Origin: Rhodocyclales bacterium
GTDB lineage: Bacteria; Pseudomonadota; Gammaproteobacteria; Burkholderiales; Rhodocyclaceae
Length of the DNA: 64,000 nt
NCBI GenBank assembly: GCA_016177805.1
Contig: JACOUN010000069.1
Coordinates: 1-64,000, forward strand
Reading direction: 5' to 3'
The notes below the pieces were generated by a model that made no database searches, was not told the origin of the DNA, and was given only the letters and a program-made list of their open reading frames with translations. The first letter of the stretch is position 1; each line of letters begins with the position of its first letter. The position numbers and the translations under genes were made by a program. Shown here one piece after another: positions 50,397-61,182 of this stretch.

Positions 50397-51023
50397 ATGA
50401 AGCGTACCAAGACCAGCAAGGCGTGGATGTGCGAGCACGTCAATGACGCATATGTGCAACGTGCCAAGGCCGAAGGCTACCGTTCGCGCGCCGCTTTCAA
50501 GCTCATGGAGATCGATGAGCGGGACAAGCTGCTGCTTGCCGGCATGGTCGTGGTCGATCTCGGCGCGGCGCCCGGTTCCTGGTCGCAAGTCGCGGTGCGG
50601 CGTGCCGGAGCGCACGGGCGCGTGATCGCGCTCGATCTGTTGCCGGTGGCCCCCATGCCCGGCCTGACCGTGATCGAGGGCGATTTTCTCGAAGCGGAAG
50701 TGCTGGAGCAACTGGAAACCAGCCTGGGCGGCGCGCGCGTGGATGTGGTGCTGTCCGACATGGCGCCCAACATGTCGGGCATAGAACTGGTCGATCAGGC
50801 CCGAGGCATGCACTTGGCTGAACTGGCGCTGGAGTTCTGCGTGGCCAATCTCAAGCCGGGCGGCAAGTTCCTGGTCAAGGTGTTCCAGGGGCAGGGCTTC
50901 ATGGAGTATCGCAAGGCCATGCAGCAGCAGTTCCGCATCTTGCAGGTGCGCAAGCCCAAGGCGTCGCGCGACCGCAGCGCCGAGGTGTATCTGCTCGGCT
51001 GTGATTTCGTGGGTGGATCGTGA
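50397..51023 (+). CDS. rlmE: 23S rRNA (uridine2552-2'-O)-methyltransferase
   Basis: A 208-residue SAM-dependent enzyme (RrmJ/FtsJ) that methylates U2552 in the ribosomal A loop. Blocks are [13 protein letters not shown] with the first catalytic Lys, [16 protein letters not shown] (SAM motif I), [13 protein letters not shown] with the catalytic Asp, [11 protein letters not shown] with the second Lys and [11 protein letters not shown] with the Glu. It is usually cotranscribed with ftsH and heat induced. ftsH starts 182 bases downstream. Confidence 0.96.
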   Translation: MKRTKTSKAWMCEHVNDAYVQRAKAEGYRSRAAFKLMEIDERDKLLLAGMVVVDLGAAPGSWSQVAVRRAGAHGRVIALDLLPVAPMPGLTVIEGDFLEAEVLEQLETSLGGARVDVVLSDMAPNMSGIELVDQARGMHLAELALEFCVANLKPGGKFLVKVFQGQGFMEYRKAMQQQFRILQVRKPKASRDRSAEVYLLGCDFVGGS

Positions 51024-51205
51024 GTTGGATCGTCGCGGGTGATGGCGATATCGATGTGCCGATGAGTGGGGGCGGTTGCGCAGCGGTGCGTGAACCGTAA
51101 CCAATTGTTTGACTTCATCGGCGCCATAGGTTTGCCCATGGGAACGTTCACCAATAGAATGGGTCAGTTAATTGCGCCCGTGACAGGGATAACAAGGAAG
51201 AGAAG

Positions 51206-53101
51206 TTGAATAATCTTTTCAAGAATCTTGCGATCTGGATGGTTATCGGTGTTGTGCTGATGACGGTGTTCAACCAGTTCAACACGCGTCAGGCTGCGGC
51301 CAGCACCATGGAGTATTCGCAGTTCATGGAAGAGGCACGCGCCGGTCGCGTATCCAAGGCCGCCATCGATGGATCCGTGGTCAAGGCCACGACCATCGAC
51401 GGGCGCCAGATCACCGTGTACACCCCCGGCTTTCAGGATATCTGGATGGTGTCGGACCTGATGAAGGCCGGCGTGGCGGTCACGGCGGCCAAGCCCGAGG
51501 AAGAGCAGTCCTTCCTGATGAGCATCTTCGTGTCATGGTTCCCGATGTTGCTGCTGATCGGCGTGTGGGTGTTCTTCATGCGCCAGATGCAGGGCGGTGG
51601 GCGTGGCGGGGCGTTCTCGTTCGGCAAGTCCAAGGCGCGCATGCTCGACGAATCGGCCAATTCGATCACCTTCGCCGATGTTGCCGGTTGCGATGAAGCC
51701 AAGGAGGAAGTGGCCGAACTGGTCGAGTTCCTGCGCGATCCGTCCAAGTTCCAGAAACTGGGCGGACACATCCCCAAGGGGGTGCTGATGGTCGGCTCTC
51801 CGGGTACCGGCAAGACCTTGCTCGCCAAGGCGATCGCGGGGGAGGCCAAGGTGCCGTTCTTCTCGATTTCCGGTTCGGACTTCGTCGAGATGTTCGTCGG
51901 CGTGGGCGCGGCGCGGGTGCGCGACATGTTCGAGCAGGGCAAGAAGCATGCGCCCTGCATCATCTTCATCGATGAGATCGACGCGGTCGGCCGCCAGCGT
52001 GGCGCCGGCATGGGTGGCGGCAATGATGAACGTGAGCAGACGCTGAACCAGTTGCTGGTGGAAATGGATGGTTTCGAGGGCACGACCGGGGTGATCGTGA
52101 TCGCCGCGACCAACCGGCCCGACGTACTCGATCCGGCGCTGCTGCGCCCCGGTCGTTTCGACCGCCAGGTGGTGGTGCCGTTGCCGGACATACGCGGACG
52201 CGAGCAAATCCTGAAAGTGCATATGCGGAAGGTGCCGATCGCGCCCGATGTCGAGCCGATGGTGCTGGCGCGTGGTACGCCGGGGTTCTCCGGCGCGGAT
52301 CTGGCCAACCTGGTGAATGAGGCGGCGCTGTTTGCCGCGCGCGGCAGCAAGCGCCTGGTCGACATGGAGGATTTCGAGCGCGCCAAGGACAAGATCATGA
52401 TGGGCTCGGAGCGCCGGTCGATGGTCATGCCCGAGGAAGAGCGCCGCAACACCGCCTATCATGAGTCAGGCCACGTGCTGGTGGCGCGCCTGCTCGACAA
52501 GACCGACCCGGTGCACAAGGTCACCATCATTCCGCGCGGTCGCGCGCTGGGCGTGACCATGCAGTTGCCCGAGACGGACCGTTACAGCCAGGACCGCGAG
52601 CGCTTGCTGCAGACCATCGCGGTGCTGTTCGGCGGGCGGATCTGCGAAGAAATCTTCATGCACCAGATGACTACCGGGGCGTCCAACGACTTCTCGCGCG
52701 CGACCGATCTAGCGCGCCGCATGGTGACGCAGTGGGGCATGTCCGACAATCTCGGACCCATGGTATATGGCGAGGAAGAGGGCGAGATCTTCCTCGGTCG
52801 CCAGGTCACGACCCACCGCAACGTGTCCGAGGCCACCATGCAGAAGGTCGATGCCGAGATCCGTCGCATCATCGATCAGCAATACGCGCTCGCGCGTCGC
52901 TTGATCGAAGAGAACAAGGACAAGATCGAAGCCATGACCCAAGCCCTGCTGGAGTGGGAAACGCTGGACGCCGAGCAGATCGGCGACATCATGGAAGGGC
53001 GCGAGCCGCGTGCGCCCAAGCAGGTCGTGCCGCCGACCCGCAAGCCCAAGGACGGTGATGCTCCGGGCGCGGCGCCAAGCGCTACGGCACCGGCCGCCTG
53101 A
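51206..53101 (+). CDS. ftsH: ATP-dependent zinc metalloprotease FtsH
   Basis: A 631-residue membrane AAA+ protease. The start is a TTG at 51206 after AAGGAAGAGA and gives the family N-terminus ([24 protein letters not shown]), itself the first membrane helix. A second helix lies near residues 105-125 around a small periplasmic domain. Walker A is [13 protein letters not shown], Walker B is [12 protein letters not shown], the SRH is [21 protein letters not shown], and the zinc site is HESGH (usually HEAGH). It degrades membrane proteins, sigma-32 and LpxC. A strong palindromic terminator follows. Confidence 0.97.
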   Translation: MNNLFKNLAIWMVIGVVLMTVFNQFNTRQAAASTMEYSQFMEEARAGRVSKAAIDGSVVKATTIDGRQITVYTPGFQDIWMVSDLMKAGVAVTAAKPEEEQSFLMSIFVSWFPMLLLIGVWVFFMRQMQGGGRGGAFSFGKSKARMLDESANSITFADVAGCDEAKEEVAELVEFLRDPSKFQKLGGHIPKGVLMVGSPGTGKTLLAKAIAGEAKVPFFSISGSDFVEMFVGVGAARVRDMFEQGKKHAPCIIFIDEIDAVGRQRGAGMGGGNDEREQTLNQLLVEMDGFEGTTGVIVIAATNRPDVLDPALLRPGRFDRQVVVPLPDIRGREQILKVHMRKVPIAPDVEPMVLARGTPGFSGADLANLVNEAALFAARGSKRLVDMEDFERAKDKIMMGSERRSMVMPEEERRNTAYHESGHVLVARLLDKTDPVHKVTIIPRGRALGVTMQLPETDRYSQDRERLLQTIAVLFGGRICEEIFMHQMTTGASNDFSRATDLARRMVTQWGMSDNLGPMVYGEEEGEIFLGRQVTTHRNVSEATMQKVDAEIRRIIDQQYALARRLIEENKDKIEAMTQALLEWETLDAEQIGDIMEGREPRAPKQVVPPTRKPKDGDAPGAAPSATAPAA

Positions 53102-53117
53102 AACCGCCGGCTTGTAA

Positions 53118-53147
53118 CGGAAAGACCGGCGATCGCCGGTCTTTCCG
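53118..53147 (+). terminator. Terminator palindrome after ftsH
   Basis: A perfect 30-base palindrome with half-site CGGAAAGACCGGCGA, followed by TTTCT, lies 17 bases after the ftsH stop. It should end the rlmE-ftsH transcript before folP. Confidence 0.75.
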
Positions 53148-53201
53148 TTTCTACCGCACGCATACCGATGCGTTCAACACCACCCCGATATCGCGCCCCC
53201 A

Positions 53202-54062
53202 ATGACCGCTACCTGCCCCCCAACGCTGACCTGCGGCCGCTTCGATCTGGATTTGTCGCGGCCTCGGGTCATGGCCATCATCAATCTGACGCCCGATTCG
53301 TTTTCCGGCGATGGCCTGGGCAACAACCTCGATCGCGCGCTGGCGCAGGCACGCCAGGCGCTCGATGACGGTGCCGACCTGCTCGATGTTGGCGGTGAGT
53401 CATCGCGTCCAGGCGCGGAACCGGTGTCCGTACAAGAGGAGATCGATCGTGTCATGCCGCTGGTCGAGCGGCTGGTGGCGTGGTCGGTGCCGGTGTCGGT
53501 CGATACCGTCAAACCGGCCGTGATGCGTGCCGCGCTCGCGGTGGGCGCGGACCTGATCAACGACATCAACGCCTTCCGTGCCGACGGGGCGCTGGAGGTG
53601 GTCCGGTCCGGACGGGCGGCGCTGTGCGTGATGCACATGCGCGGGCAGCCGCGCACCATGCAGGTCGAACCCCGCTACGACGACGTGACGGCGGAGGTCG
53701 GCGCGTTTCTCGACGAGCGCACCCGCGCCCTGCTCGCGGCGGGCGTGGCGGCCGAGCGCATTGTGCTCGATCCCGGTTTTGGCTTCGGCAAGACCCTGGA
53801 GCACAACCTGACGTTGCTGCGCTCGCTCGACCGCCTCGCTGCATCGGGTTATCCGGTGCTGGCCGGGATGTCGCGCAAGTCCATGCTGGGGCAGATCACT
53901 GGCCGTCCGGTGGGCGAGCGCGGCGCCGCCAGCGTCGCGGCGGCCTTGCTCGCGGTGCAGGCCGGGGCGCGTATCGTCAGGGTGCACGATGTCGCCGCGA
54001 CACGCGATGCGCTGGCGGTGTGGGAGGCGTTGCGCGCCGGGGGCCCCACAGGCGTACAGTGA
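53202..54062 (+). CDS. folP: Dihydropteroate synthase
   Basis: A 286-residue TIM-barrel enzyme that joins p-aminobenzoate to the pterin pyrophosphate in folate synthesis. The pterin-binding motifs are MAIINLTPDSFSGDGLG, DLLDVGGESSRPGAEPV, LINDINAFR, VLDPGFGFGKTLEHNL and GMSRKSMLGQITGRPV, and the end VRVHDVAATRDAL is also conserved. The ATG at 53202 gives MTATCPPTLTC; a start a few codons later is possible. glmM follows 39 bases downstream, as usual in proteobacteria. Confidence 0.95.
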   Translation: MTATCPPTLTCGRFDLDLSRPRVMAIINLTPDSFSGDGLGNNLDRALAQARQALDDGADLLDVGGESSRPGAEPVSVQEEIDRVMPLVERLVAWSVPVSVDTVKPAVMRAALAVGADLINDINAFRADGALEVVRSGRAALCVMHMRGQPRTMQVEPRYDDVTAEVGAFLDERTRALLAAGVAAERIVLDPGFGFGKTLEHNLTLLRSLDRLAASGYPVLAGMSRKSMLGQITGRPVGERGAASVAAALLAVQAGARIVRVHDVAATRDALAVWEALRAGGPTGVQ

Positions 54063-54101
54063 TTTGAATCGAACAAGCAATGTAGCGCTCAGGAATCTCA
54101 T

Positions 54102-55454
54102 ATGGCACGAAAGTACTTTGGCACCGATGGGGTGCGCGGGCTGGTTGGACAGTCTCCGATCACGCCCGAGTTTGTAATGAGACTGGGCTACGCCGCCGGA
54201 CTGGCGCTGGTGCGCCGCGAGCATCTGCCCCATGGTGAGCATCCGGCCGTGTTGATCGGCAAGGACACGCGGATTTCCGGTTACATGCTGGAAGCCGCGC
54301 TGGAAGCGGGTTTCGCCGCGGCCGGCGTGGACGTCATGCTCGCCGGTCCGATCCCGACTCCGGCCGTGGCCTATCTGACGCGCGCCTTGCGGTTGCAGGC
54401 GGGGGTGGTGATTTCGGCCTCGCACAACCCGTTCTTCGACAACGGCATCAAGTTTTTTTCCGCCGATGGGGCCAAGTTGCCCGACAGCGTCGAAACCGAG
54501 ATCGAAGAGTGGGTCGATCGCCCCATGGGGTGCGTGGAGTCGGCGCGTCTGGGCAAGGCAAGGCGGGTTCAGGACGCGGCGGGGCGCTACATCGAGTTCT
54601 GCAAGAGCACCTTCCCCAACGAACTGGACTTGCGCGGCATGCGCATTGTGGTCGATTGCGCGCATGGCGCGGCCTACAGCATCGCTCCCAGTGTGTTCCA
54701 CGAACTCGGCGCCGAGGTGCTGGCGGTGGGGGTCGAGCCGAACGGCCTGAACATCAACGACGGCGTCGGCGCGACCTTGCCCGAGCATCTGCGTGGTGCG
54801 GTGCTCGCCAACAAGGCGGACATCGGCATCGCGCTCGATGGTGATGGCGATCGGCTGATCATGGTGGACGCCGACGGCCAGACCTACGATGGCGACAAGC
54901 TGCTGTACGTGATCGCGGCCGCGCGCAAGGCTGCGGGGCGGCTCAACGGGGTGGTCGGCACGTTGATGAGCAACCTGGGGCTGGAGCATGCCGTGGGTCG
55001 CCTCGGGGTGCCGTTCGAGCGTGCCAGGGTCGGCGATCGCTACGTGCTTGAACTGCTGCAGGAGCGCGGCTGGAAGCTCGGTGGCGAGAACTCCGGCCAC
55101 ATCATCTGTCTCGATCGCCACACCACTGGCGATGGCATCGTGTCGGCGCTGCAGGTGTTGTCGGCGCTGAAACGCCAGCGCCAAACGCTGGCTCAGGCAT
55201 GTGCGGATCTGGTGTTCTATCCGCAACGTCTGATCAACGTGGAACTGCGTCTCGGCTTTGACTGGCGCACTGATGCCGCGATCGAAAACGCGCGTGGACG
55301 CGCGGTTGCCGAGCTTGGCGACAGTGGCCGGGTGCTGCTGCGCCCGTCGGGCACCGAGCCGTTGCTGCGGGTCATGGTCGAAGGGCGCGACGGCGCACTG
55401 GTCGACCGCCTTGCACACATGATCGCGGATACGGTGACGCGACAGATTTCCTGA
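54102..55454 (+). CDS. glmM: Phosphoglucosamine mutase
   Basis: A 450-residue alpha-D-phosphohexomutase converting glucosamine-6-P to glucosamine-1-P for peptidoglycan and LPS. It starts [22 protein letters not shown]. The phosphoserine active site is [18 protein letters not shown], the metal site is [13 protein letters not shown], the sugar-binding loop is GGENSGHII and the phosphate-binding end is [17 protein letters not shown]. Length matches the family. It closes the folP-glmM pair; the phosphate uptake operon begins about 40 bases later with its own Pho box. Confidence 0.97.
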   Translation: MARKYFGTDGVRGLVGQSPITPEFVMRLGYAAGLALVRREHLPHGEHPAVLIGKDTRISGYMLEAALEAGFAAAGVDVMLAGPIPTPAVAYLTRALRLQAGVVISASHNPFFDNGIKFFSADGAKLPDSVETEIEEWVDRPMGCVESARLGKARRVQDAAGRYIEFCKSTFPNELDLRGMRIVVDCAHGAAYSIAPSVFHELGAEVLAVGVEPNGLNINDGVGATLPEHLRGAVLANKADIGIALDGDGDRLIMVDADGQTYDGDKLLYVIAAARKAAGRLNGVVGTLMSNLGLEHAVGRLGVPFERARVGDRYVLELLQERGWKLGGENSGHIICLDRHTTGDGIVSALQVLSALKRQRQTLAQACADLVFYPQRLINVELRLGFDWRTDAAIENARGRAVAELGDSGRVLLRPSGTEPLLRVMVEGRDGALVDRLAHMIADTVTRQIS

Positions 55455-55490
55455 GCCCACCGCAAAGGGCCTTGGTCCTTGTTTGGAGAC

Positions 55491-55524
55491 CTTTAACAGA
55501 ACTGTCATCTTCGGTCGTGATAAT
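55491..55524 (+). promoter_or_regulatory. PhoB-dependent promoter of pstSCAB
   Basis: CTTTAACAGAACTGTCAT (55491-55508) matches 14 of 18 positions of the Pho box CTGTCATAAAACTGTCAT, with the second repeat exact. Ten bases further is GATAAT (55519-55524), a good -10 at the spacing used by PhoB-activated promoters, where the box replaces the -35. The operon should be induced by phosphate starvation. Confidence 0.85.
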
Positions 55525-55593
55525 GCCCTGGTTCCCGACGCTACGGGAGCGTCTGCCGAATTGGGGCAATGCACTTAACTGGAGATACTGGAC

Positions 55594-56565
55594 ATGTTCA
55601 AGAAGAGTCTCATCGCAACGGCCGTACTGGCGACCATGGCATCGTTTGGCGCGCATGCGCAGGTGCAGGTCGATCCCGCGCTGCCCGACTACAAGGCGGT
55701 CAGTGGTGTTTCCGGGAGCTTGAAGTCGATCGGCTCGGATACCCTCAATAACCTGATGACGCTTTGGGCCGAAGGCTACAACGGCATGTATCCGAACGTG
55801 AAGATCGAGATCGAAGGCAAGGGTTCCTCCACCGCGCCCCCGGCATTGATCGCGGGCACTTCGCAGTTCGGGCCGATGTCGCGCCCGATGAAGTCGAAGG
55901 AAATCGACCAGTTCGAAAAAAAATACGGCTACAAGCCGCTGGCGGTGCGCTCGGCCATCGATGCGCTGGCGGTGTACGTCCATAAGGACAACCCGATCGA
56001 GTGCCTGACGCTGCAGCAGGTCGATGCGGTTTTCTCCAAGACGCGCAACGGCGGATCGGACAAGGACATCGCCAGTTGGGGTGACGCCGGGCTCAAGGGC
56101 GACTGGGCTGCCCGTCCGATATCGATTTACGGGCGCAACTCGGCTTCCGGCACCTATGGCTACTTCAAGGAAGTTGGGCTGTTCAACGGTGACTATAAGG
56201 ACAGCGTGAAGGAGCAGCCAGGTTCGTCGACCGTGGTGCAGGGCGTGGCCTCGGATATTTCTGGTATCGGCTACTCGGGCGTCGGCTACAAGACCGCCGA
56301 CGTCAAGTTCGTGGCGCTGTCCGCCGGTCCGGGCCAGCCGTGCTATGCCCCGACGGCCGAGCACGCCTCCAGCGGCGCCTACCCGATCTCGCGTTTCCTC
56401 TACATCTATGTGAATAAGAACCCCAACCAGGCCATGGATCCGCTGCGTGGTGAGTTCGTCAAGTTCATCTACTCCAAGCAGGGCCAGCAGGCGGTGGTCA
56501 AGGATGGTTACTTCCCGGTGATCAAGGCGCTGGCCGACGACGACCTGAAGCGCTTCGGTCTGTAG
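55594..56565 (+). CDS. pstS: Phosphate ABC transporter substrate-binding protein PstS
   Basis: A 323-residue periplasmic protein. The signal peptide is MFKKSLIATAVLATMASFGAHA with cleavage after AHA. GSDTLNNLMTLWAEGY, KGSSTAPPALIAGTSQFGPMSRPM, and YGRNSASGTYGYFKE are phosphate-binding loops of the PstS-like superfamily. It resembles the gammaproteobacterial/Pseudomonas-type PstS more than the E. coli one. It captures phosphate for PstCAB. Two tandem hairpins lie between it and pstC, which should make PstS more abundant than the membrane parts. Confidence 0.93.
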   Translation: MFKKSLIATAVLATMASFGAHAQVQVDPALPDYKAVSGVSGSLKSIGSDTLNNLMTLWAEGYNGMYPNVKIEIEGKGSSTAPPALIAGTSQFGPMSRPMKSKEIDQFEKKYGYKPLAVRSAIDALAVYVHKDNPIECLTLQQVDAVFSKTRNGGSDKDIASWGDAGLKGDWAARPISIYGRNSASGTYGYFKEVGLFNGDYKDSVKEQPGSSTVVQGVASDISGIGYSGVGYKTADVKFVALSAGPGQPCYAPTAEHASSGAYPISRFLYIYVNKNPNQAMDPLRGEFVKFIYSKQGQQAVVKDGYFPVIKALADDDLKRFGL

Positions 56566-56574
56566 TGATGCGAC

Positions 56575-56633
56575 GGGGTGATTGCCTCGGCAATCACCCC
56601 GAGCCCCGCCGCGCAGGCTTTGCGCGGCGGGGC
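56575..56633 (+). other. Tandem hairpins between pstS and pstC
   Basis: GGGGTGATTGCC/GGCAATCACCCC (56575-56600, 2-base loop) and GCCCCGCCGCGC/GCGCGGCGGGGC (56603-56633, 7-base loop) stand back to back. Neither has a T run. Such structures after a binding-protein gene typically block 3' exonucleases and partly stop transcription. Confidence 0.65.
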
Positions 56634-56773
56634 CTGAATGTTCACCGAACAATGCGGCCGGTGGCGCTGGACGTGCCAGCTCGCCGTCGGCACGCCGCAG
56701 GAATGAAATCAAATCGTGGCCGAGCGGATGCGTATTACGCGCCGATCGTTACGAACAACCTGGATATTCCTCG

Positions 56774-59410
56774 ATGAGTGGTCCTTCCTCCACACCTTCG
56801 CAGTCAGCTACCGGAGGCTACAAGCGCCTGCTTCCGGCGGACCGGAAAACACGCAAATCAGTGTTGGTTGCCGATCGGTGCGCAAATGCGGTCATTACCG
56901 TCGGCGGTCTGCTGGTCATCTTCGCGGTGCTCGGGATCCTGCTGTTCCTGGGCAAGGAGGCGATGCCGTTGTTCGGCAGCGGCGAGGTTCAGGAGCGCGA
57001 GAACGCCGTCCTGGCCCCGATGCCGGGATTGCTGATCACCGGTGCCGATGAGTATCAGACCGTGGGCATGCGGATCAACGCTTCGGGTCGCGTCAGCACC
57101 TTTCATATCGACACCGGGCGCTCGCTGGACAGCGGCCAGCTCGACTTCGGTGATGCTGTGGCGAGCGCCGCCGGCGCCACCGTGTCGCGTCGCGACGTGG
57201 CGTTCGGCTTTGCCGATGGTAGCGTGCGCTTCGCCCATGTCGAGTTCGTCACCACGGTGCTTCCGGCCGACGGCATGCCGCAGGGGCTGAGCCAGTTGTC
57301 GGAGAGCGACTTCACCGATGGCAAGGTGGTGTATCGCAAGATCGCGGGCGACCAGATCCGCCGTATCGCGCTTCAGACCACGGTCAAGCCACCGGTCCAG
57401 ATCGCCAATCCAGGCGTGGCGATCAAGGCCATCGCGTTTGCCCTTGGTGGCACGGTGGAACGTCCGACCCTGTCGTATGTGACCTTCGATGCGAACGGTG
57501 TTGGAAGGTTGAGCCGCGCCGATACGCGCATCAACCTGATGACCGGGCAGGAGAGCGTGACCGTCCGGTCGGCCACGCTGCCGGGCTTGCCCGATGGCAC
57601 CCGGGTGGCCAAGGTGCTGTTGTCCACCCAGGCCGACCAGGTCTATGTTGCGATTGCCGATGGCACCGTGCATCGCTTCGATACGCGCGACTTCGACAAG
57701 CCGATGCTGGCCGAGTCGGCGAAATTGACGCCCGACGGAGAGAGCCTGGGGATCTTTGCGTTCTTGCTGGGCAATCAGACACTGGTCGTGGGTGGTAGCG
57801 ACGGTTCGCTCAACATGTTCTTCCGCCTGCAGGTCGAGAATGCCCCGACTAGTGACGGATTCCAGATGGTCAAGGCGCGCGAACTGGAAAAACAGCCGGC
57901 CGGCATCGTCGCCTACGATGTGTCGCAACGGCGCAAGACGCTGATGACGCTGGACCGCGACGGTAACCTGTGGTTTCGCTATGCCACCAGCGAGCAGACA
58001 CTGCTCAAGCTCAACGTGGACCGCGCCAGTGTCGAGGCGGGTGCGCAGGTGCTGATGATGCCGCGCGATGATGGCGCAATGGTGCTCGGCCCCGGCGGCA
58101 AGGTCGATCGCTGGCGCTACAACGTTCCCCATCCGGAGACCACCTTCAAGGCCATCTTCGGCAAACTCTGGTACGAGGGCTACTCCGAGCCCGGTTACAC
58201 GTGGCAATCGTCGTCGGGCACGGACGTGTTCGAGCCCAAGTTCTCACTCGTGCCGCTCATCTTCGGCACATTCAAGGCCACGCTGTTCTCGCTGATATTC
58301 GCAATACCGATCGCGTTGCTGGCCGCCATCTATACCTCCGAGTTCGTACACCGGCGCGTGCGCGGCACCGTCAAGCCCGTGATGGAGATGATGGAGTCCC
58401 TGCCCACGGTCGTGCTCGGCTTCATCGCGGCGCTGATCCTGGCCCCCATCGTCGAGAGCTGGATCGCATCGGTGCTGCTCGGCTTCATCGCGCTGCCGCT
58501 GGGGCTGATGGTCGCGGCCTACGCCTGGCAGATGCTGCCGCCGGAGCTGGCGCTACGCCTGAACGGCTTTCCCAAGTTCAGCCTGATGTTCGTGGTGCTG
58601 GCGCTGTTCGCCTGGTTGTCTTACGCGCTTGGGCCGTGGTTTGAACAGACTTTGTTCTATGGTGATTTCAAGGCCTGGGTCAATCGTGATATCGGCTCCG
58701 GCACGCCGTTCATGGGGCTGGTGTTGTGGCCGCTTGCCTATCTGCTGTGCAGCATGGTGTTCGGCCGTTTCCTCGGCACCGGCTACCGCATGCATCTGCG
58801 CAGCCTGGGGCGTGAGCAGGCCGGACGTATCGATGCGTTGCGCTGGTTGGCCATGGCGTTGGTGTCGGGGTTGCTGAGCTTCGGCTTTGCGCTGCTGCTG
58901 ACAGGCATCGGCTACGACCCGCGCGGTGGCGTCATCGACACCTATGTGCAACGCAACGCGCTGGTGGTCGGCATGGTGATGGGTTTTGCCGTGATCCCCA
59001 ACATCTACACCCTGGCCGAGGATGCACTGAACGCGGTGCCTTCGCAGTTGCGCGCCGCAAGCCTGGCCGCCGGCGCCACACCGTGGCAGACCGCGATTTG
59101 GGTGGTGCTGCCGACCGCGATGTCGGGCGTATTCGCGGCGGTCATGATAGGCATGGGGCGCGCGGTCGGTGAAACCATGATCGTGGTCATGGCGGCCGGC
59201 AATACACCGGTGCTCGAATGGAACGTGTTCAACGGGCTGCGTACATTGTCGGCCAACATCGCGGTCGAGCTACCCGAGGCGGTGGTGGGTGGAACGCTCT
59301 ATCGCATGCTCTTTCTCGCCGCCTTGGCGCTGTTCGTGATGACCTTCGTCATCAACACGGTTGCCGAAGTGATACGCCAGCGCTTTCGCAAACGCGCTTT
59401 CCAGCTTTGA
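56774..59410 (+). CDS. pstC: Phosphate ABC transporter permease PstC, extended form
   Basis: An 878-residue protein, more than twice the ~320 residues of E. coli PstC. A first membrane helix (about residues 40-62) precedes a large soluble region (65-480) rich in beta strands, with repeated patterns such as VYVAIADGTVHRFDTRD and LVVGGSDGSLNMFF that suggest a beta-propeller, presumably periplasmic. The permease domain starts near 490 (LVPLIFGTFKATLFSLIFAIPIALLAAIYTSEF), with MESLPTVVLGFIAAL, and ends with the ABC-permease loop AGATPWQTAIWVVLPTAMSGV. The ATG at 56774 is chosen for MSGPSSTPSQ; longer frames upstream include the hairpins. Such long PstC proteins occur in Pseudomonas and relatives; the function of the extra domain is unknown. 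Confidence 0.88.
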   Translation: MSGPSSTPSQSATGGYKRLLPADRKTRKSVLVADRCANAVITVGGLLVIFAVLGILLFLGKEAMPLFGSGEVQERENAVLAPMPGLLITGADEYQTVGMRINASGRVSTFHIDTGRSLDSGQLDFGDAVASAAGATVSRRDVAFGFADGSVRFAHVEFVTTVLPADGMPQGLSQLSESDFTDGKVVYRKIAGDQIRRIALQTTVKPPVQIANPGVAIKAIAFALGGTVERPTLSYVTFDANGVGRLSRADTRINLMTGQESVTVRSATLPGLPDGTRVAKVLLSTQADQVYVAIADGTVHRFDTRDFDKPMLAESAKLTPDGESLGIFAFLLGNQTLVVGGSDGSLNMFFRLQVENAPTSDGFQMVKARELEKQPAGIVAYDVSQRRKTLMTLDRDGNLWFRYATSEQTLLKLNVDRASVEAGAQVLMMPRDDGAMVLGPGGKVDRWRYNVPHPETTFKAIFGKLWYEGYSEPGYTWQSSSGTDVFEPKFSLVPLIFGTFKATLFSLIFAIPIALLAAIYTSEFVHRRVRGTVKPVMEMMESLPTVVLGFIAALILAPIVESWIASVLLGFIALPLGLMVAAYAWQMLPPELALRLNGFPKFSLMFVVLALFAWLSYALGPWFEQTLFYGDFKAWVNRDIGSGTPFMGLVLWPLAYLLCSMVFGRFLGTGYRMHLRSLGREQAGRIDALRWLAMALVSGLLSFGFALLLTGIGYDPRGGVIDTYVQRNALVVGMVMGFAVIPNIYTLAEDALNAVPSQLRAASLAAGATPWQTAIWVVLPTAMSGVFAAVMIGMGRAVGETMIVVMAAGNTPVLEWNVFNGLRTLSANIAVELPEAVVGGTLYRMLFLAALALFVMTFVINTVAEVIRQRFRKRAFQL

Positions 59411-59428
59411 CCAAGAGGTTGTTTCCGC

Positions 59429-61171
59429 ATGTCGACACTTAACACAAGTACGCTGGCGCTGGCTCAGGATGAGAGCCCGGCGCGTCCGGTGCGCCGCTTC
59501 ACGGCCGACCTGTCGGCGGTCGGGGAGCCGGCCCTGTGGGGCTTCGGCGGTGCGCTTGCGCTTGGCATCATCCTCATCTGCGGATTCCTGTTGTTCATCT
59601 TCTGGAACGGCGTGACGACCTTCTGGCCCAGGCCGGTGGCGGTGGTCACGCTCACCAGCGGTGCGAAGGTGGCAGGCGAGGCGTCACGTCACAATGTCTT
59701 CCGCCCCGACTCAAGCCTGCTTGAATCACTCAAGCCGGCCGAACGCGAGCAGATCAGGGCCGCCGACGGATACGTCAACCGCACCATGTATCGCATCGGC
59801 AACTACGATCTGTACAACGAGGACTTCCGCTGGGTCAGCGACTACGAAGTGCAGTCCCAGGATTGGCCGCGCGACATGTTCTTCATCGAGCGCCAGGAGT
59901 GGGGTGCCTTCGTCGGGCACATCCGCAAGCTCATCCTGGACAACGAGGAGCACGCGTTTGCGTCATTGCCGCGCGCGCGGCTCGATGACGAACAGGCAGC
60001 CGCGCGCGAGCGGTTCGACGAGATCCGGCGCATCGAGCGCGACGAGATCGGCAAGATCAACCATCAGATCGAGGCGCAGCGGCTCGCCGTGCGCAAGGCC
60101 GAACTCGCACACGGGCTGGAAAGCACGGAGTACCGGGATCAGGTCAACGCGGCGCAATTGCGTATTGCCGAACTGCAGAAGGACTACGAAGTCCTGCAGG
60201 CCAAGGCGAACCAGATCAAGGATACCGATGCGCGCTATCGCGTGGTGCTGGAGGAGATCGGCGGCGGCACCAAGGAGACCGGCCTTTCCCAGGTGGTGCG
60301 CTTCTATGCCGCGAACGATCTCGGCTTCTTCGCCAAGCTCGGCATCTACCTGTCGCGCTGGGGCGAGTTCCTGAGCAGCGAGCCGCGCGAGGCCAATACC
60401 GAAGGCGGGATACTGCCGGCGATTTTCGGTACCGTCACGATGACGTTGTTGATGGTGCTGGTGGTGGCGCCGTTCGGCGTCATCACCGCGCTCTACCTGC
60501 GCGAGTATGCGAAACAGGGACGGCTGGTGGCCGTGGTGCGGATCGCGGTCAACAACCTCGCCGGCGTGCCTTCGATCGTGTACGGCGTTTTCGGCCTCGG
60601 CTTCTTTGCCTATACGCTGGGCGGGGGTATAGATGCTTTGTTCTTCCCCGAGCGCCTGCCCAGCCCGACCTTCGGGACCGGCGGCATCCTTTGGTCTGCA
60701 TTGACGCTGGCGCTTCTGACCGTGCCGGTGGTGATCGTCGCCTCGGAGGAAGCGCTCGCCGCGGTACCGCGCTCGATCCGCGAAGGGTCGCTGGCCTGCG
60801 GCGCGTCCAAGTGGCAGACCATACGTTCGGTGGTGCTGCCCCACGCCCTGCCGGGCGTCATGACCGGGCTGATACTCGCGATGGCGCGTGGCGCGGGCGA
60901 AGTGGCGCCGCTGATGCTCGTCGGCGTGGTCAAGCTTGCTCCGGAACTTCCGGTGGACGGCTTTTTCCCCTTTGTTCACCTGGAACGCAGCTTCATGCAT
61001 CTGGGCTTTCACATCTTCGACGTCGGTTTCCAGTCACGCAACTCCGAAGCCGGCAAGCCGATGGTGTTCGTCACCACCTTGCTGCTGCTCGGCCTGATCG
61101 TGCTGATGAACTCGTCCGCCATCTACATCCGTAACCGGCTCAAGAAGAAATTCGTCGGCAATCAATTCTAG
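59429..61171 (+). CDS. pstA: Phosphate ABC transporter permease PstA, extended form
   Basis: A 580-residue protein, about twice the E. coli PstA. A membrane helix near residues 35-60 is followed by a soluble region (65-325) containing a clear coiled coil (about 190-270: [35 protein letters not shown]). The permease domain begins near 327 ([34 protein letters not shown]) with [19 protein letters not shown] and the ABC loop [44 protein letters not shown] in pieces. It pairs with PstC; both carry matching large insertions, so these may contact each other in the periplasm. Confidence 0.9.
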   Translation: MSTLNTSTLALAQDESPARPVRRFTADLSAVGEPALWGFGGALALGIILICGFLLFIFWNGVTTFWPRPVAVVTLTSGAKVAGEASRHNVFRPDSSLLESLKPAEREQIRAADGYVNRTMYRIGNYDLYNEDFRWVSDYEVQSQDWPRDMFFIERQEWGAFVGHIRKLILDNEEHAFASLPRARLDDEQAAARERFDEIRRIERDEIGKINHQIEAQRLAVRKAELAHGLESTEYRDQVNAAQLRIAELQKDYEVLQAKANQIKDTDARYRVVLEEIGGGTKETGLSQVVRFYAANDLGFFAKLGIYLSRWGEFLSSEPREANTEGGILPAIFGTVTMTLLMVLVVAPFGVITALYLREYAKQGRLVAVVRIAVNNLAGVPSIVYGVFGLGFFAYTLGGGIDALFFPERLPSPTFGTGGILWSALTLALLTVPVVIVASEEALAAVPRSIREGSLACGASKWQTIRSVVLPHALPGVMTGLILAMARGAGEVAPLMLVGVVKLAPELPVDGFFPFVHLERSFMHLGFHIFDVGFQSRNSEAGKPMVFVTTLLLLGLIVLMNSSAIYIRNRLKKKFVGNQF

Positions 61172-61182
61172 GAGTCACAAGA

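Noticed and set aside
51024-51205. Sigma-32 promoter before ftsH
   Set aside because: No CTTGAAA-like box at the right spacing from a CCCAT-like element could be found.
53400-55574. A 724-codon minus-strand open frame opposite folP and glmM
   Set aside because: Antisense shadow of two well-recognised enzymes, with no independent evidence of coding.
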